A DNA stretch of 34,135 nucleotides from an uncultured Lysobacterales bacterium (GCA_937924405.1 CALDVW010000104.1:1-34135); one strand, 5' to 3'. Positions 1 to 8,376 are shown, numbered from the stretch's first letter. Notes: generated by a model not told the origin, from the letters alone. Numbers and translations: made by a program.

Positions 1-437
1 ACGATGATCCAGCCTGTTTCACCTTCGATAATGGTCATGTTTGACAGGTCATATCCACGCACCTGGTACATACCGCTGGTCACTTCGAACAATCCATGAA
101 TATTATTCAAACCGGCTTGCCGCCATAGACTGGGGTTAACACTTGCAGGCGCTTCCCCCTGGATAAAATCGTAGGCGGGCCGGTTCCAGACGTGCGACCC
201 ATTGTCTGCAGACACTTTCAAAGCAGGATCGGAGGCAATCAGGCCACGGGTGGCATCTTCGAAATCCTGCCGGTCTGTAAAATCGAGTTCATCAAGAACT
301 GCCGCGTTGGCTTTAAGTGTTGCTGGGGTTGGGGCCGTATGGCCGTCTTTGTCAGCAGACTGATCATATGAATTTTGTTCGCACGCGGACAACAGCAGGC
401 AGGCCAGGGCCGACAGAATTTGCAAGCTGCGGTTCAT
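1..437 (-). CDS. Alkyl sulfatase (SdsA/BDS1-type), N-terminal part, truncated by window edge
   Basis: The reading frame starts with ATG at 437 and runs off the left edge, giving about 145 residues. It opens with a lipoprotein signal peptide ending in LLSAC (Cys19), so the protein is probably exported and lipidated. Residues ~113-145 contain NIHGLFEVTSGMYQVRGYDL followed by SNMTIIEGETGWII, the highly conserved start of the metallo-beta-lactamase domain of linear primary alkyl sulfatases, which hydrolyse sulfate esters such as dodecyl sulfate. The zinc-binding HxHxDH motif and the C-terminal dimerisation and sterol-carrier-like domains would lie outside the window. A GAGGA ribosome-binding sequence precedes the start. 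The GNAT gene upstream ends 14 bp away on the same strand, so the two are probably co-transcribed. The family call rests on recognising this motif. Confidence 0.8.
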   Translation of the reverse strand, partial: MNRSLQILSALACLLLSACEQNSYDQSADKDGHTAPTPATLKANAAVLDELDFTDRQDFEDATRGLIASDPALKVSADNGSHVWNRPAYDFIQGEAPASVNPSLWRQAGLNNIHGLFEVTSGMYQVRGYDLSNMTIIEGETGWII

Positions 438-451
438 CACAGGTGATCCTC

Positions 452-904
452 TCAGGAAGATTCGAGTTCCAGGTGGTAAGTATAGAATTCTTCGTCCCTC
501 TCCCAGCCGAGGTCCTCGTAAAGCGACTGGCCGGGCCGGTTCGTGATGGCAGTCTCCAACTGCAGCCGGCCGGCAGCGCGACCCTCGGCATACTGCCTCG
601 CGGCCGCCATCAACGCCCGGGCGACACCCTGGCGCCGGGCATCCGGAGCGACGAACAGATCATAGAGATAGATCAGCTCCTGCATGGCGACTGAGCAATA
701 AGACCGGTAAAGCTGGGTAAAGCCAACGATCCCGTCATCATCGAGGCGGGCGGCAAATACCACCGATTCGTCGTTTTTAATGCGTTCGCCGATAAAATCA
801 CGGCAGCCTTCGAGATCGGGTGATTGTTCATAGAATTGCCGGTATTGGTCAAAAAGAACCGCCAGCTCATCCAGATGACAGGACTCTGCCCGGAAAATGT
901 ACAT
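452..904 (-). CDS. GNAT family N-acetyltransferase
   Basis: This 150-residue protein is a single GNAT domain. Motif A, which binds the acetyl-CoA pyrophosphate, is visible as YDLFVAPDARRQGVARAL (residues ~81-98), with RRQGVA at 90-95 forming the P-loop. Motif B near the C-terminus (residues ~128-140, SLYEDLGW) is also typical. The length matches the family. The ATG start at 904 is supported by CCGGAG six bases upstream. The acceptor substrate cannot be told from sequence. It lies just upstream of the alkyl sulfatase gene on the same strand with 14 bp between them. Transfer of an acetyl group from acetyl-CoA to an amine in the cytoplasm is the expected reaction. Confidence 0.88.
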   Translation of the reverse strand: MYIFRAESCHLDELAVLFDQYRQFYEQSPDLEGCRDFIGERIKNDESVVFAARLDDDGIVGFTQLYRSYCSVAMQELIYLYDLFVAPDARRQGVARALMAAARQYAEGRAAGRLQLETAITNRPGQSLYEDLGWERDEEFYTYHLELESS

Positions 905-985
905 AGAAACTCCGGCTATTGGAAAGTCTTTAGCTTACATGACCCGAGACTGGTAAAAAAAATTCAACGGTTAATGGCAAATTAT

Positions 986-1354
986 TCATTTGGTTCTTTT
1001 GTTGCAGGTTTTAATCATAATGACTGTGATCAAACCGAGTGTTACGAACACAGCACCGGCAATCTTCAGTGCATTGGACTCTACCGCAAAAAAGATTGAG
1101 TAACCCCCTACAAAAACCATTGACAAGATGGCAATAGCCTTGACTTTTCGTGAAATGCAGCGATTCTGTTCCCAGTTCCTGATCATCGGCCCAAACGTCT
1201 TGTTGGCCAGTATCCAGCGGTGCCATTTTTCAGAAGAGCGTGCAAAGCAGGCCGCAGCCACCAAGACAAACGGTGTGGCTGGCAGTAGCGGAAGAAAAAC
1301 ACCAACCACCCCCAAGCCCAGGAACAGGAACCCCAACACACGAAATGCGTTCAC
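986..1354 (-). CDS. YbaN/DUF454 family inner membrane protein
   Basis: A 122-residue membrane protein with a hydrophobic N-terminal segment (~residues 5-37) containing LPLLPATPF (21-29), the hallmark of the DUF454 family typified by E. coli YbaN. Two further hydrophobic stretches lie at ~72-90 and ~95-115. Between them is a charged, Trp-containing cytoplasmic-type loop (SSEKWHRWILANKTFGPMI), also conserved in the family. The start is GTG at 1354, followed by NAFRVLGFLF; only a weak purine-rich ribosome site precedes it. The family has no established function. It is followed on the same strand by the GNAT gene after 81 bp and preceded by the DUF4124 gene. Confidence 0.85.
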   Translation of the reverse strand: MNAFRVLGFLFLGLGVVGVFLPLLPATPFVLVAAACFARSSEKWHRWILANKTFGPMIRNWEQNRCISRKVKAIAILSMVFVGGYSIFFAVESNALKIAGAVFVTLGLITVIMIKTCNKRTK

Positions 1355-1389
1355 TAGTCAGTAGGCCTTTGGGTAGATTGCAGCGGGCT

Positions 1390-1848
1390 TTATCGGCAAT
1401 TCTTGGCGATCTGGTTCTTCAGCTGTGCAACCCGATCAGTACGTTCAACATCATCCATGCGTTCGGTTTCACCCTCCTCGTTGGTGAAAAACACGCGCCG
1501 GTTGGGCTCCAGGCGATCCACTTCAGCCTGCCATGAGGAGCACTGCGCGGAGTATACGGCCTGATTGACCTGTGCCTGCTGGCTTTTTTGAGCAATCTCG
1601 TCACGCCTCTGTTGAGCGATAGAAGGCTGATTTTCGACTTGCTGGTAGGGATTGTCCGCCGCCGGCTGAGGATCATTGGGAATCATTTGCTCACTGACCT
1701 GCTGGCCTTCCGGCCGGGTATCGCTGAAATGGACCACTCCGTTTTCGTCGGTCCAACTGTACATCTGCTGGCCTTGCGCCTTTGTGGTCGCAACCGCACC
1801 CAAGCCAACGAACAATATCACCGTGAGTATAATTGCCTGTCTAATCAT
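1390..1848 (-). CDS. Exported DUF4124 domain protein
   Basis: A 152-residue protein with a signal peptide (residues 1-24, MIRQAIILTVILFVGLGAVA then TTKA). The mature N-terminus carries YSWTDENGVVHFSD (~30-43), the signature of DUF4124, a small beta-rich domain of proteobacterial periplasmic proteins. The rest is Gln-rich and predicted helical (QQRRDEIAQKSQQAQVNQAV), with two cysteines near 103 and 151 that could form a disulfide. Function is unknown for the family. The ATG at 1848 is preceded by a GGCGGG-like purine run. It is divergent from the metallopeptidase gene, so the short gap 1849-1944 must hold control sites for both genes; I see no clear promoter there. Confidence 0.85.
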   Translation of the reverse strand: MIRQAIILTVILFVGLGAVATTKAQGQQMYSWTDENGVVHFSDTRPEGQQVSEQMIPNDPQPAADNPYQQVENQPSIAQQRRDEIAQKSQQAQVNQAVYSAQCSSWQAEVDRLEPNRRVFFTNEEGETERMDDVERTDRVAQLKNQIAKNCR

Positions 1849-1944
1849 AGAATTTCCCGCCTTCCCTGATCAAGAGTTCCAGCATTCATGATAGCACTCA
1901 TATTTTCTGTCAGAAAAGTGATGAAAAGTGGGTCCTTGACTGAA

Positions 1945-3357
1945 ATGCCTAAAATGCTTTTTTTTATACTGTCGATTTATCTCTCGGAAGTCGGCGCGGA
2001 TGACCTCTATCACCTCAGCTTCGACGAGAAGATCGAATTTGTGTCGGTGCAGGTCTGTTTTGATGGAGAGCCGCCGCGATACCTTTATCGTAACAGCCAG
2101 TCAAACCGCTTCACCGAGTGGGTCCGGGCCGGGGACAGGAATATCGGGCATCGGGGTGAAAGACACCTGAGCCTGAAAGGGCTCGAAGCAGGAAGTTGTG
2201 TGTCCTGGCGTGTCAACCTGGCCAGGGCAGCCAGCCACGGCGATTACCGGCTTGCCCTGCAACTCGAGGATGCCGTTCTGATGCCGGCCGATCTCTGGTT
2301 CTGGCGGGACGACGAGCGCAGGCCTCTCCGCGTCAAAGTTGATTTACCGGAAGGCGTTTCACTATCGGTTCCGTGGAAAGAGCAAATCGCCGCATCCGGC
2401 CAACAATTCTACGTTCCTGAGCAGACTCCGGCTTCCTGGTCATCGAAAGTCGCTGTCGGATCCTTCACGATCGATCAGATCCCGGTTGGTGGAACCCGGT
2501 TGAGGCTGGCGATTATCGGCGTACCGGGCCAGGACAAGCGCCGCGATTTGGCGGCCTGGATACGCGAAAGTGCGGCCAGCGTTGCATCAGTCTATGGCCG
2601 CTATCCGCAGCTTCAGCCGCAAGTTCTGATTGCCTCAGTCGGAAAACAGACCAGCCCTGTCCCGTGGGCGCACATCATCCGGGGTGGGGGCGCCGCTGTT
2701 GAGTTTTTTATCGATCACCATCGTTCATTGAGCGAGTTCAGAGCTGACTGGACAGCCACTCATGAGATGAGTCATATGCTTTTGCCTTACGTTTCCAGGC
2801 GGGATCGATGGTTGTCTGAAGGGCTGGCCTCCTATTACCAGAACGTGCTGAGAGCACGTGACGGGCGGCTGACCGAAGAACAGGCCTGGCGCCGGCTCAA
2901 CGACGGCTTTGAGCGTGGTCGAAAAGCAACTCGCGGCGGTAGCCTGGCCAGCGCCACGCGCTCAGGCCGGGGCGCCACGATGAGAATCTACTGGAGTGGG
3001 GCGGCGATCATGTTGAAAGCTGATGCCCAGTTACGTGCGCTGTCCAATGGGCGCCAATCCCTGGATACCGCACTGGAAGGCCTGCACGGATGCTGTTTCG
3101 AAGAGGGCAAAACCTGGAAAGCAAAAGAGCTGTTGGCTGAACTGGATGTGCTGACCGGATTCGAGGTGTTCAGCGGGCTTTACGAGGAGCACGTGCCGGA
3201 TGAGGAATTTCCGGATGTGGAAGCCCTCTATGCCAGGCTGGGGGTGGTAGCCGCAAACGGCTCCATTTCACTGGAGCCCGCGGCGCCCTGGGAAAATATC
3301 CGCCAATTCATCATGAACGATCACAGCGTCTCAACCGGCGGTTCCGGCAACCGCTGA
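1945..3357 (+). CDS. Secreted HExxH metallopeptidase-like protein (gluzincin type)
   Basis: From the ATG at 1945 the protein has 470 residues and begins with a plausible signal peptide, MPKMLFFILSIYLSEVGA. In-frame ATGs at 1888 and 1921 give 489 and 478 residues; none has a good ribosome site, and 1945 was chosen because the hydrophobic segment then sits at the N-terminus. The zinc motif HEMSH is at residues 273-277, followed by WLSEGLASYY with Glu292, the expected third ligand of M1/M61-like gluzincins. The N-terminal half looks beta-rich, as in the accessory domain of M61-type peptidases. The substrate is unknown. Its last 27 bases overlap the 3' end of the convergent carbonic anhydrase gene. 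Confidence 0.8.
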   Translation: MPKMLFFILSIYLSEVGADDLYHLSFDEKIEFVSVQVCFDGEPPRYLYRNSQSNRFTEWVRAGDRNIGHRGERHLSLKGLEAGSCVSWRVNLARAASHGDYRLALQLEDAVLMPADLWFWRDDERRPLRVKVDLPEGVSLSVPWKEQIAASGQQFYVPEQTPASWSSKVAVGSFTIDQIPVGGTRLRLAIIGVPGQDKRRDLAAWIRESAASVASVYGRYPQLQPQVLIASVGKQTSPVPWAHIIRGGGAAVEFFIDHHRSLSEFRADWTATHEMSHMLLPYVSRRDRWLSEGLASYYQNVLRARDGRLTEEQAWRRLNDGFERGRKATRGGSLASATRSGRGATMRIYWSGAAIMLKADAQLRALSNGRQSLDTALEGLHGCCFEEGKTWKAKELLAELDVLTGFEVFSGLYEEHVPDEEFPDVEALYARLGVVAANGSISLEPAAPWENIRQFIMNDHSVSTGGSGNR

Positions 3358-3990
3358 ACCGATTTCATTTTCCAGGAAGTCTACCTCGCCGGTTGCCAGG
3401 GAATATTCGGCTCCAACCACCACCAGACCTTCGTCACGGATCAATTTCTCCAGGATTCTGGACCCGGTTCGCAACTGGTCAACGGAAGCACTGATATTGG
3501 CCTTTACGGCCCGGCCAAGCATCGATTCAGGTGCCATTTTTTCGCCCGGTTCGAGCAATGGCCCCAGGCTGGTCCTGATACGATTGACGATGAATCCCAG
3601 GTTCGGGGAGGTATTGCCGGGCCGTTCCAATTCTTCCAGAGCCGCAAGCACCGCGCCGCAACCGGAATGTCCCATGACGACCACCAGGCGCACACCGAAG
3701 CGCTCCGCGGCAAACTCGATGCTGCCAATCTGCGAAGGCGCAACAATATTTCCCGCCACCCGGATCACGAACAGGTCGCCCAGGCCCTGGTCAAAGACCA
3801 ATTCCGCCGGAACACGCGAATCGGAGCAGCCCAGCACAATCGCGAACGGGTTTTGGCCTTCGACTAACTCCATGCGCCGCGAGTGGTCAGCACTGATGTC
3901 GCGTGCGGCCAGACCGGTCACAAAACGACGGTTTCCCTGCATGAGTCTTTCAAGTGCTTCAGCGGCTGAAATCATTGCCCCGGTACTCAT
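3331..3990 (-). CDS. Beta-class carbonic anhydrase
   Basis: This 219-residue protein interconverts CO2 and bicarbonate. The zinc ligands and catalytic dyad are all present: CSDSR with Cys55, Asp57 and Arg59, and HSGC with His108 and Cys111. The length is normal for the bacterial beta class (about 200-220). It has no signal peptide and should be cytoplasmic. The ATG at 3990 directly abuts the stop codon of the VOC gene (TGA at 3993-3991) with no gap, which suggests translational coupling. The 3' end overlaps the convergent metallopeptidase gene by 27 bp. It could supply bicarbonate for carbamoyl phosphate or other carboxylations, but that is inference; it is separated from pyrB by the AsmA-atpC2 block. 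Confidence 0.95.
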   Translation of the reverse strand: MSTGAMISAAEALERLMQGNRRFVTGLAARDISADHSRRMELVEGQNPFAIVLGCSDSRVPAELVFDQGLGDLFVIRVAGNIVAPSQIGSIEFAAERFGVRLVVVMGHSGCGAVLAALEELERPGNTSPNLGFIVNRIRTSLGPLLEPGEKMAPESMLGRAVKANISASVDQLRTGSRILEKLIRDEGLVVVGAEYSLATGEVDFLENEIGSAVAGTAG

Positions 3991-4371
3991 TCATGTGTTT
4001 GTTGACTCGTTGAGAAAATTCACCTCGATGCGCGTTCCTGCCGGATCATGAAAGAAGATCTGGCTCATATTGATTTCGGCAATATAGCTGGAACGGTATT
4101 CGATGTTTTTTGTATTCAGCCGCTCTATCATATCTTCCAGGCCAGTGGTCTGAAACGCCACGTGATTGAGGTATCCCTGTTTCATGTCGGTAAGAGCAGC
4201 GTCGCACTCGGACAGGTGTATCAAAGGCTTGTCACTACTGTACAGCCAGAACCCTTTCTGTCCGAAATCAGGCCGATAACCCTCTTTCAGGCCCAGGACC
4301 GAGCAGTAAAAGTCCCTGACCTCCATGAGAATCTCCATGGGCGCGCTGATGTTGATGTGATCAAGCTTCAT
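3991..4371 (-). CDS. VOC superfamily (glyoxalase/dioxygenase-like) protein
   Basis: A 126-residue single vicinal-oxygen-chelate domain protein. The two beta-alpha-beta modules start at KLDHINI (2-8) and YLNHVAF (67-73). Candidate metal ligands His5, His70 and Glu116 (RIEVNF) are in the usual places for a metal-dependent member. The phrase FFHDPAGTRIEV is typical of the second module. The substrate cannot be assigned; glyoxalase I, ring-cleaving dioxygenases and fosfomycin-type transferases share this fold. The ATG at 4371 lies 7 bp after the atpC2 stop and lacks a clear ribosome site, so translation may depend on the upstream gene. The gene directly abuts the carbonic anhydrase gene. Confidence 0.85.
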   Translation of the reverse strand: MKLDHINISAPMEILMEVRDFYCSVLGLKEGYRPDFGQKGFWLYSSDKPLIHLSECDAALTDMKQGYLNHVAFQTTGLEDMIERLNTKNIEYRSSYIAEINMSQIFFHDPAGTRIEVNFLNESTNT

Positions 4372-4378
4372 CAGTTTT

Positions 4379-4804
4379 TTAAGTTTTCAATTTCTTGCGC
4401 AACTCTTCAATTGCGTGCAGTTTTGCCATGGCCTCTGCCATTTTGGCCATGGCCTGGGCTATTTCCATCTCACCCTTGCGGTCCGCCAGCTGGCGCTCAG
4501 CCTCCTCTTTCGCTCGCAATGCGGCGGCTTCGTCCAGGTGATCGGCGCGAATTGCGGTATCGGTCAGCACAGTGATCAAATGCGGCATCACCTCGAGAAT
4601 CCCTCCGCCGACGAAGAAAATGGCTTCTTCATTGTCCGGCAACACCACTTTCAGCGGTCCGGGCTTCAGGGTCGTCATCAAGGGCGCATGGTGCGGATAG
4701 ATGCCCAGTTCCCCACTGGTTCCTGTAGCGACGAACAGGGCAACCTGGCCGGAAAATATTTCTTCCTGGGCTGACACTATGTCGCAGCGAATGGTGTTGC
4801 TCAT
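4379..4804 (-). CDS. atpC: Second F1 ATP synthase epsilon subunit (orphan paralogue)
   Basis: The 141-residue product aligns without internal gaps with the operon-borne epsilon subunit at 12727-13146; by eye about 60% of positions match, including [36 protein letters not shown] and [11 protein letters not shown]. It has the N-terminal beta-sandwich (~1-85) and the two-helix C-terminal domain that can inhibit ATP hydrolysis. The ATG at 4804 was chosen by alignment; a longer frame to 4918 overlaps the upstream gene and has no family similarity. The ribosome site is weak. It sits 34 bp after the AsmA-family gene and 7 bp before the VOC gene, far from any other F1 gene. It looks intact rather than decayed. 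Whether it is assembled into the enzyme is unknown. Confidence 0.9.
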   Translation of the reverse strand: MSNTIRCDIVSAQEEIFSGQVALFVATGTSGELGIYPHHAPLMTTLKPGPLKVVLPDNEEAIFFVGGGILEVMPHLITVLTDTAIRADHLDEAAALRAKEEAERQLADRKGEMEIAQAMAKMAEAMAKLHAIEELRKKLKT

Positions 4805-4838
4805 TTCAACGCTGCCGATGCCACACTTCTCTCTCCAT

Positions 4839-7800
4839 TCACTGTTTTCCAGCTTCGGCTTCCAGCAATTTTTCCAGTGCCTTGCCACAGGGGTCTTTTG
4901 AAGCCAGGAACCGATCATATAGCGACCTGCCCACTACCGACAGGCCCATGGTAGCCACTGCCACCGTGCCTTTAACGACTACGCCCTCCGGATCGAGTTC
5001 AATCATCGGCGAGGCGAGTTTACCGCCAAGCCTGATAAAAGGATTGAAGACCATTCCGGCACTGAGGCCTATGCCCTTGCGCACCTGGGTATGGAAATCG
5101 AGGCCGATTTTTTCAGAATCCAGATCTACTGTCCCGCCACTGACAATGACAATTTCCTTGGTCTGGATAATCAGGGGATCCAACACAACATTACCATCCT
5201 TTATATCGGCCGCTATCAGGGAGCATTCGAGTTCTGTGTAAGGACTTTTTTGTGCGAACGGGTTAAGTGTCGTAAACAACTCCGTCAGCAGATCGGAAAA
5301 TATCAGGTCCATGCCGGCGTTGTTTATGAAACCGGGATTCGCATGCAGTCTGAAACGACCATTAAGCGAACTGGCCAGTTCGTGCCATGTCGATCCCTTG
5401 CCTTTCGCGCGAATCATGAAATCGGTTGCCGGTGCTTTTTCCGAGGCCATGCCCTCAGGAGTCATTATCTTCAGGCGAAAACCCTCTCCATCCAATGCCA
5501 GATCGAGATCTGCTTGTTCCCCGGTCGTGTCGAATGCAAATTTTCCACTGACGGATTCTCCCAAAGGCCCTCCGGCAATGGCCACATCCGCCTTGATCGC
5601 CCGGTCTGTCAGAGACAGCTCCAGGTCAACATCCGCCAAGTCGGTGAAATTCAATATGATACGTTTGGCATGCAATTCCAGATCAACGTTCACGTTACCG
5701 AATCGATTTTCCGGGATAGGTGTATCGGGAAAAACCCGCTCAACTTTCTCTGCCTCTACACTTTCTTCCAACTCGGCTTCGTCCCCCCGCTGGTTCAGCC
5801 AGGCAATGGAAAGGAGGTCAGATTCAAAACGTCCATTAAATTTGACCCGTTCTTGCAAACCCAGCGTGAAACTGCCTGTTAGGTTACTTTCACCCCAGGT
5901 GGCGTTAAATGTATCGACATCGAATAAGTGGTTTTTACCTTTTACAGAGGCGGCCAGGGTAAAGGGCTCTTCCGGGATTTCCTTATCCAGCACGGCGCTG
6001 AAAATGGATAGGTCAGGGCCACTGGCTGACACGCTGATTTGTGCAGAATTGATATCCATCAGGTCGTTCACGGTTCCAACCAGATTCGCCTTCATCGAAC
6101 CCAGTTCAAGCTCCAGGGCTTCCAGGCGGTCGAGGCCGTCGCCTTTCTCAATCCGGCCGGATAATTTGAACTTGCCCGGCAGGGGCTGTAGCGACTCGAG
6201 TGGTATCAGTTTCCTGAAGTCCGGCCCCGATACCGAGAAATCCAGTGTTGAGCCACTGAGCCCTGGATTCCGGGTCAAGGTGGAATCCATTTTGAAGGCC
6301 GTTTCGCCTACGCTGCCATCAACGCCAGTGAGGACGAACGTGCCTTCCTCGTAATCAAACTGCCCAGTGGCCTGGCCAGGCATGGCTGGAAGTTTCAGTG
6401 CCTCTACATCGAATGGAATGGCGCTGAGGGCAGGAATGGCCAGCTGAAATTTTATTGACGTGTCTTTCAAGTCGGACAGGTCGGCCAAGCTACCGTGGAG
6501 GTTGACAGCGAGTTCACCAAGGCTTGAATTCCTGATGTCAAATTCGAGCGCACCGTCCAACAACTGTGCATCGCCACTCAGACTGACCGGGTATTCCGGT
6601 AGCCCCTCGTAACCGAACAGATGACCGAGTGCCCCCAGGTTCCGGACCTCCGCCTGGATCTCGATATCGCTGTCGCGGGAGTAATGTTCAATAGAAATAA
6701 TGCCATCTGCCACCAGGCTGTCGCCGCCCAGATCAATACCCAGGTTACTGAGCAGCAGCGATTTTTCGTTGCGGCCCACGCTGCCCTCAATGGCCAGAGG
6801 AAGTGATGGAAATTCAGACAACGCAGGTAGAATGGTGATCTTCGAGAGGTCGGGAGTCATGGCCCTGATATCCAGCGCCGAGCCCACCAGCTTTGGTGGC
6901 TTGCCCAGCGATCCGGCCACTTCTATAAAGCTGTCCCCGGCAACCAGCCGAACGGTTGTCAGAATGGCATTGGATTCACTGTCTGAAAATCGTCCGCTGA
7001 ACTCGTACTCTCTGGAAGACAGCCCGCCTACCCTTAACAGCGGGCCCCAAACACTGATGTCCGGGCCCTTGAACCAAAAATCGAACTCACTGCCGATCAG
7101 TTCCGGCCACTTGCCGATCCTTCCACTTACCTGGCCCTGGTTTTCGCCAATGCTGAACACCAGGCTGTGAATTTGCGTCACCGCATTCTCGACGGAAGCG
7201 TCACCCTTCAATTGATACGTCTCGGCCACCAGGTTCGGCTCGCCAAAGGTCTCGCCCAGGGCTTGTAAGTCGGGGCCCGAGATTTCAAAGTTGTATTGCC
7301 CGGCCGTCGGGGAAAATATATCATCGACTTCGCCAGCTGCATTCACATCCAGGCTGCCGAGGTTACCCACCAGGTCGATCCGGCTTTTGTGTTCGGCGGA
7401 GTCTATCTTCAGGTCAAAATCGAATTCACCGGTGCTGAAATCGGGTAGCCCCATCTTCCGGGTTATCCATTCAAATTCAGGACCGGAAAAATTGAGTTCG
7501 ACATCAATGCCATCCAAAGTCAGCACATCATCCACATGCCCCTGGAAGTTGAGGTCAATCTCCCCCACAACCAGGTCCATCTTGCTGTTCAGTTCTCCAC
7601 CGGTCACCAGGTGCTTCAGGGGACCCACCATGCCATCGAGCTCGAGGGGCAAACCATTCAGCGAGCCCCGGGCCGAGGCATCGGCCTGACCCTCGGTCAA
7701 TCGTTCAACTTTCAATTCAGCTACCGACAGATCCAGGGGTTCCGGGCGTCCGGGCGCCATTTTGCTCAGCTTGAAATTGACGAGTGAAAGATTGTGAAGA

Positions 7801-8252
7801 CGATAAGGCAGGTCATCAGGCGGTGGCCCGGTGTCAGCCTGGGGTGTTTCATCCCCGCCTGGGAACAGATCCCAGTTTTTGTCACCGTCATCATTTTCGA
7901 CCAATGCGACCGCCAGGCCGTCGGCCTCGATGAAATGAAGGACAAACTGCTTTGAAAAAACACTGGCCAGTTCAAAAGATACGCGCAATGTTTCCAGCCG
8001 GATCATGTCGGCTGGTTCGGCCCAGGGCGCATTGGCCAAGCGCAGGCTTTCCGCTCTGATGACAGGGTCTGCCGACAGGGATATTTCCAGGGGACCATCT
8101 ATCACGAAATTTCTGCCGGTCAATTCCGTGACAAATTCCTGGACTTCACCCTTGATCCAATCCTGATCGTGAAGTAGCCAGGCTACGGTCCCAATCAGGG
8201 CGAGCAGGAGGGCCGCAAAAACAGCAAGGGCGATTAGAAAGACACGTTTCAT
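4839..8252 (-). CDS. AsmA family protein
   Basis: From the ATG at 8252 the product has 1137 residues; a TTG at 8276 would add eight. It begins with an uncleaved-type membrane anchor (MKRVFLIALAVFAALLLALI), followed by a long run of beta-strand-like repeats rich in SGPD and GSLG motifs. The N-terminal domain (GRNFVIDGPLEISLSADPVI, ~46-65) is typical of AsmA. The last ~200 residues (FRLHANPGFINNAGMDLI, then LDFHTQVRKGIGLSAG) resemble the AsmA C-terminal domain. AsmA-like proteins such as TamB and YhdP span the periplasm and are linked to phospholipid transport and outer membrane assembly. It follows pyrI by about 124 bp and is followed by atpC2. Confidence 0.88.
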   Translation of the reverse strand: MKRVFLIALAVFAALLLALIGTVAWLLHDQDWIKGEVQEFVTELTGRNFVIDGPLEISLSADPVIRAESLRLANAPWAEPADMIRLETLRVSFELASVFSKQFVLHFIEADGLAVALVENDDGDKNWDLFPGGDETPQADTGPPPDDLPYRLHNLSLVNFKLSKMAPGRPEPLDLSVAELKVERLTEGQADASARGSLNGLPLELDGMVGPLKHLVTGGELNSKMDLVVGEIDLNFQGHVDDVLTLDGIDVELNFSGPEFEWITRKMGLPDFSTGEFDFDLKIDSAEHKSRIDLVGNLGSLDVNAAGEVDDIFSPTAGQYNFEISGPDLQALGETFGEPNLVAETYQLKGDASVENAVTQIHSLVFSIGENQGQVSGRIGKWPELIGSEFDFWFKGPDISVWGPLLRVGGLSSREYEFSGRFSDSESNAILTTVRLVAGDSFIEVAGSLGKPPKLVGSALDIRAMTPDLSKITILPALSEFPSLPLAIEGSVGRNEKSLLLSNLGIDLGGDSLVADGIISIEHYSRDSDIEIQAEVRNLGALGHLFGYEGLPEYPVSLSGDAQLLDGALEFDIRNSSLGELAVNLHGSLADLSDLKDTSIKFQLAIPALSAIPFDVEALKLPAMPGQATGQFDYEEGTFVLTGVDGSVGETAFKMDSTLTRNPGLSGSTLDFSVSGPDFRKLIPLESLQPLPGKFKLSGRIEKGDGLDRLEALELELGSMKANLVGTVNDLMDINSAQISVSASGPDLSIFSAVLDKEIPEEPFTLAASVKGKNHLFDVDTFNATWGESNLTGSFTLGLQERVKFNGRFESDLLSIAWLNQRGDEAELEESVEAEKVERVFPDTPIPENRFGNVNVDLELHAKRIILNFTDLADVDLELSLTDRAIKADVAIAGGPLGESVSGKFAFDTTGEQADLDLALDGEGFRLKIMTPEGMASEKAPATDFMIRAKGKGSTWHELASSLNGRFRLHANPGFINNAGMDLIFSDLLTELFTTLNPFAQKSPYTELECSLIAADIKDGNVVLDPLIIQTKEIVIVSGGTVDLDSEKIGLDFHTQVRKGIGLSAGMVFNPFIRLGGKLASPMIELDPEGVVVKGTVAVATMGLSVVGRSLYDRFLASKDPCGKALEKLLEAEAGKQ

Positions 8253-8376
8253 GGCTACATGTCCATTGTAGTGCAATCGAGCACGGTTTGGACGTCAGGG
8301 CCCGATTCGCTATTTCCTGTTTAGGTGATGCCCATCGAGACAATTGATGATGTCATGAGCATGGTGCTCCTCCGGT

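Noticed and set aside
4805-4918. N-terminal extension of the orphan epsilon subunit to 4918
   Set aside because: The extra 38 residues overlap the AsmA gene and have no similarity to epsilon subunits.
5311-6354. A 347-codon open frame on the plus strand inside the AsmA gene
   Set aside because: It is antisense to a clear AsmA coding region, is Ser/Arg/Pro-rich like shadow frames, and resembles no protein family.
8357-8369. GAGCA-TGG-TGCTC hairpin after pyrI as a terminator
   Set aside because: The stem is only 5 bp with a 3-base loop and no T-run follows on the minus strand.
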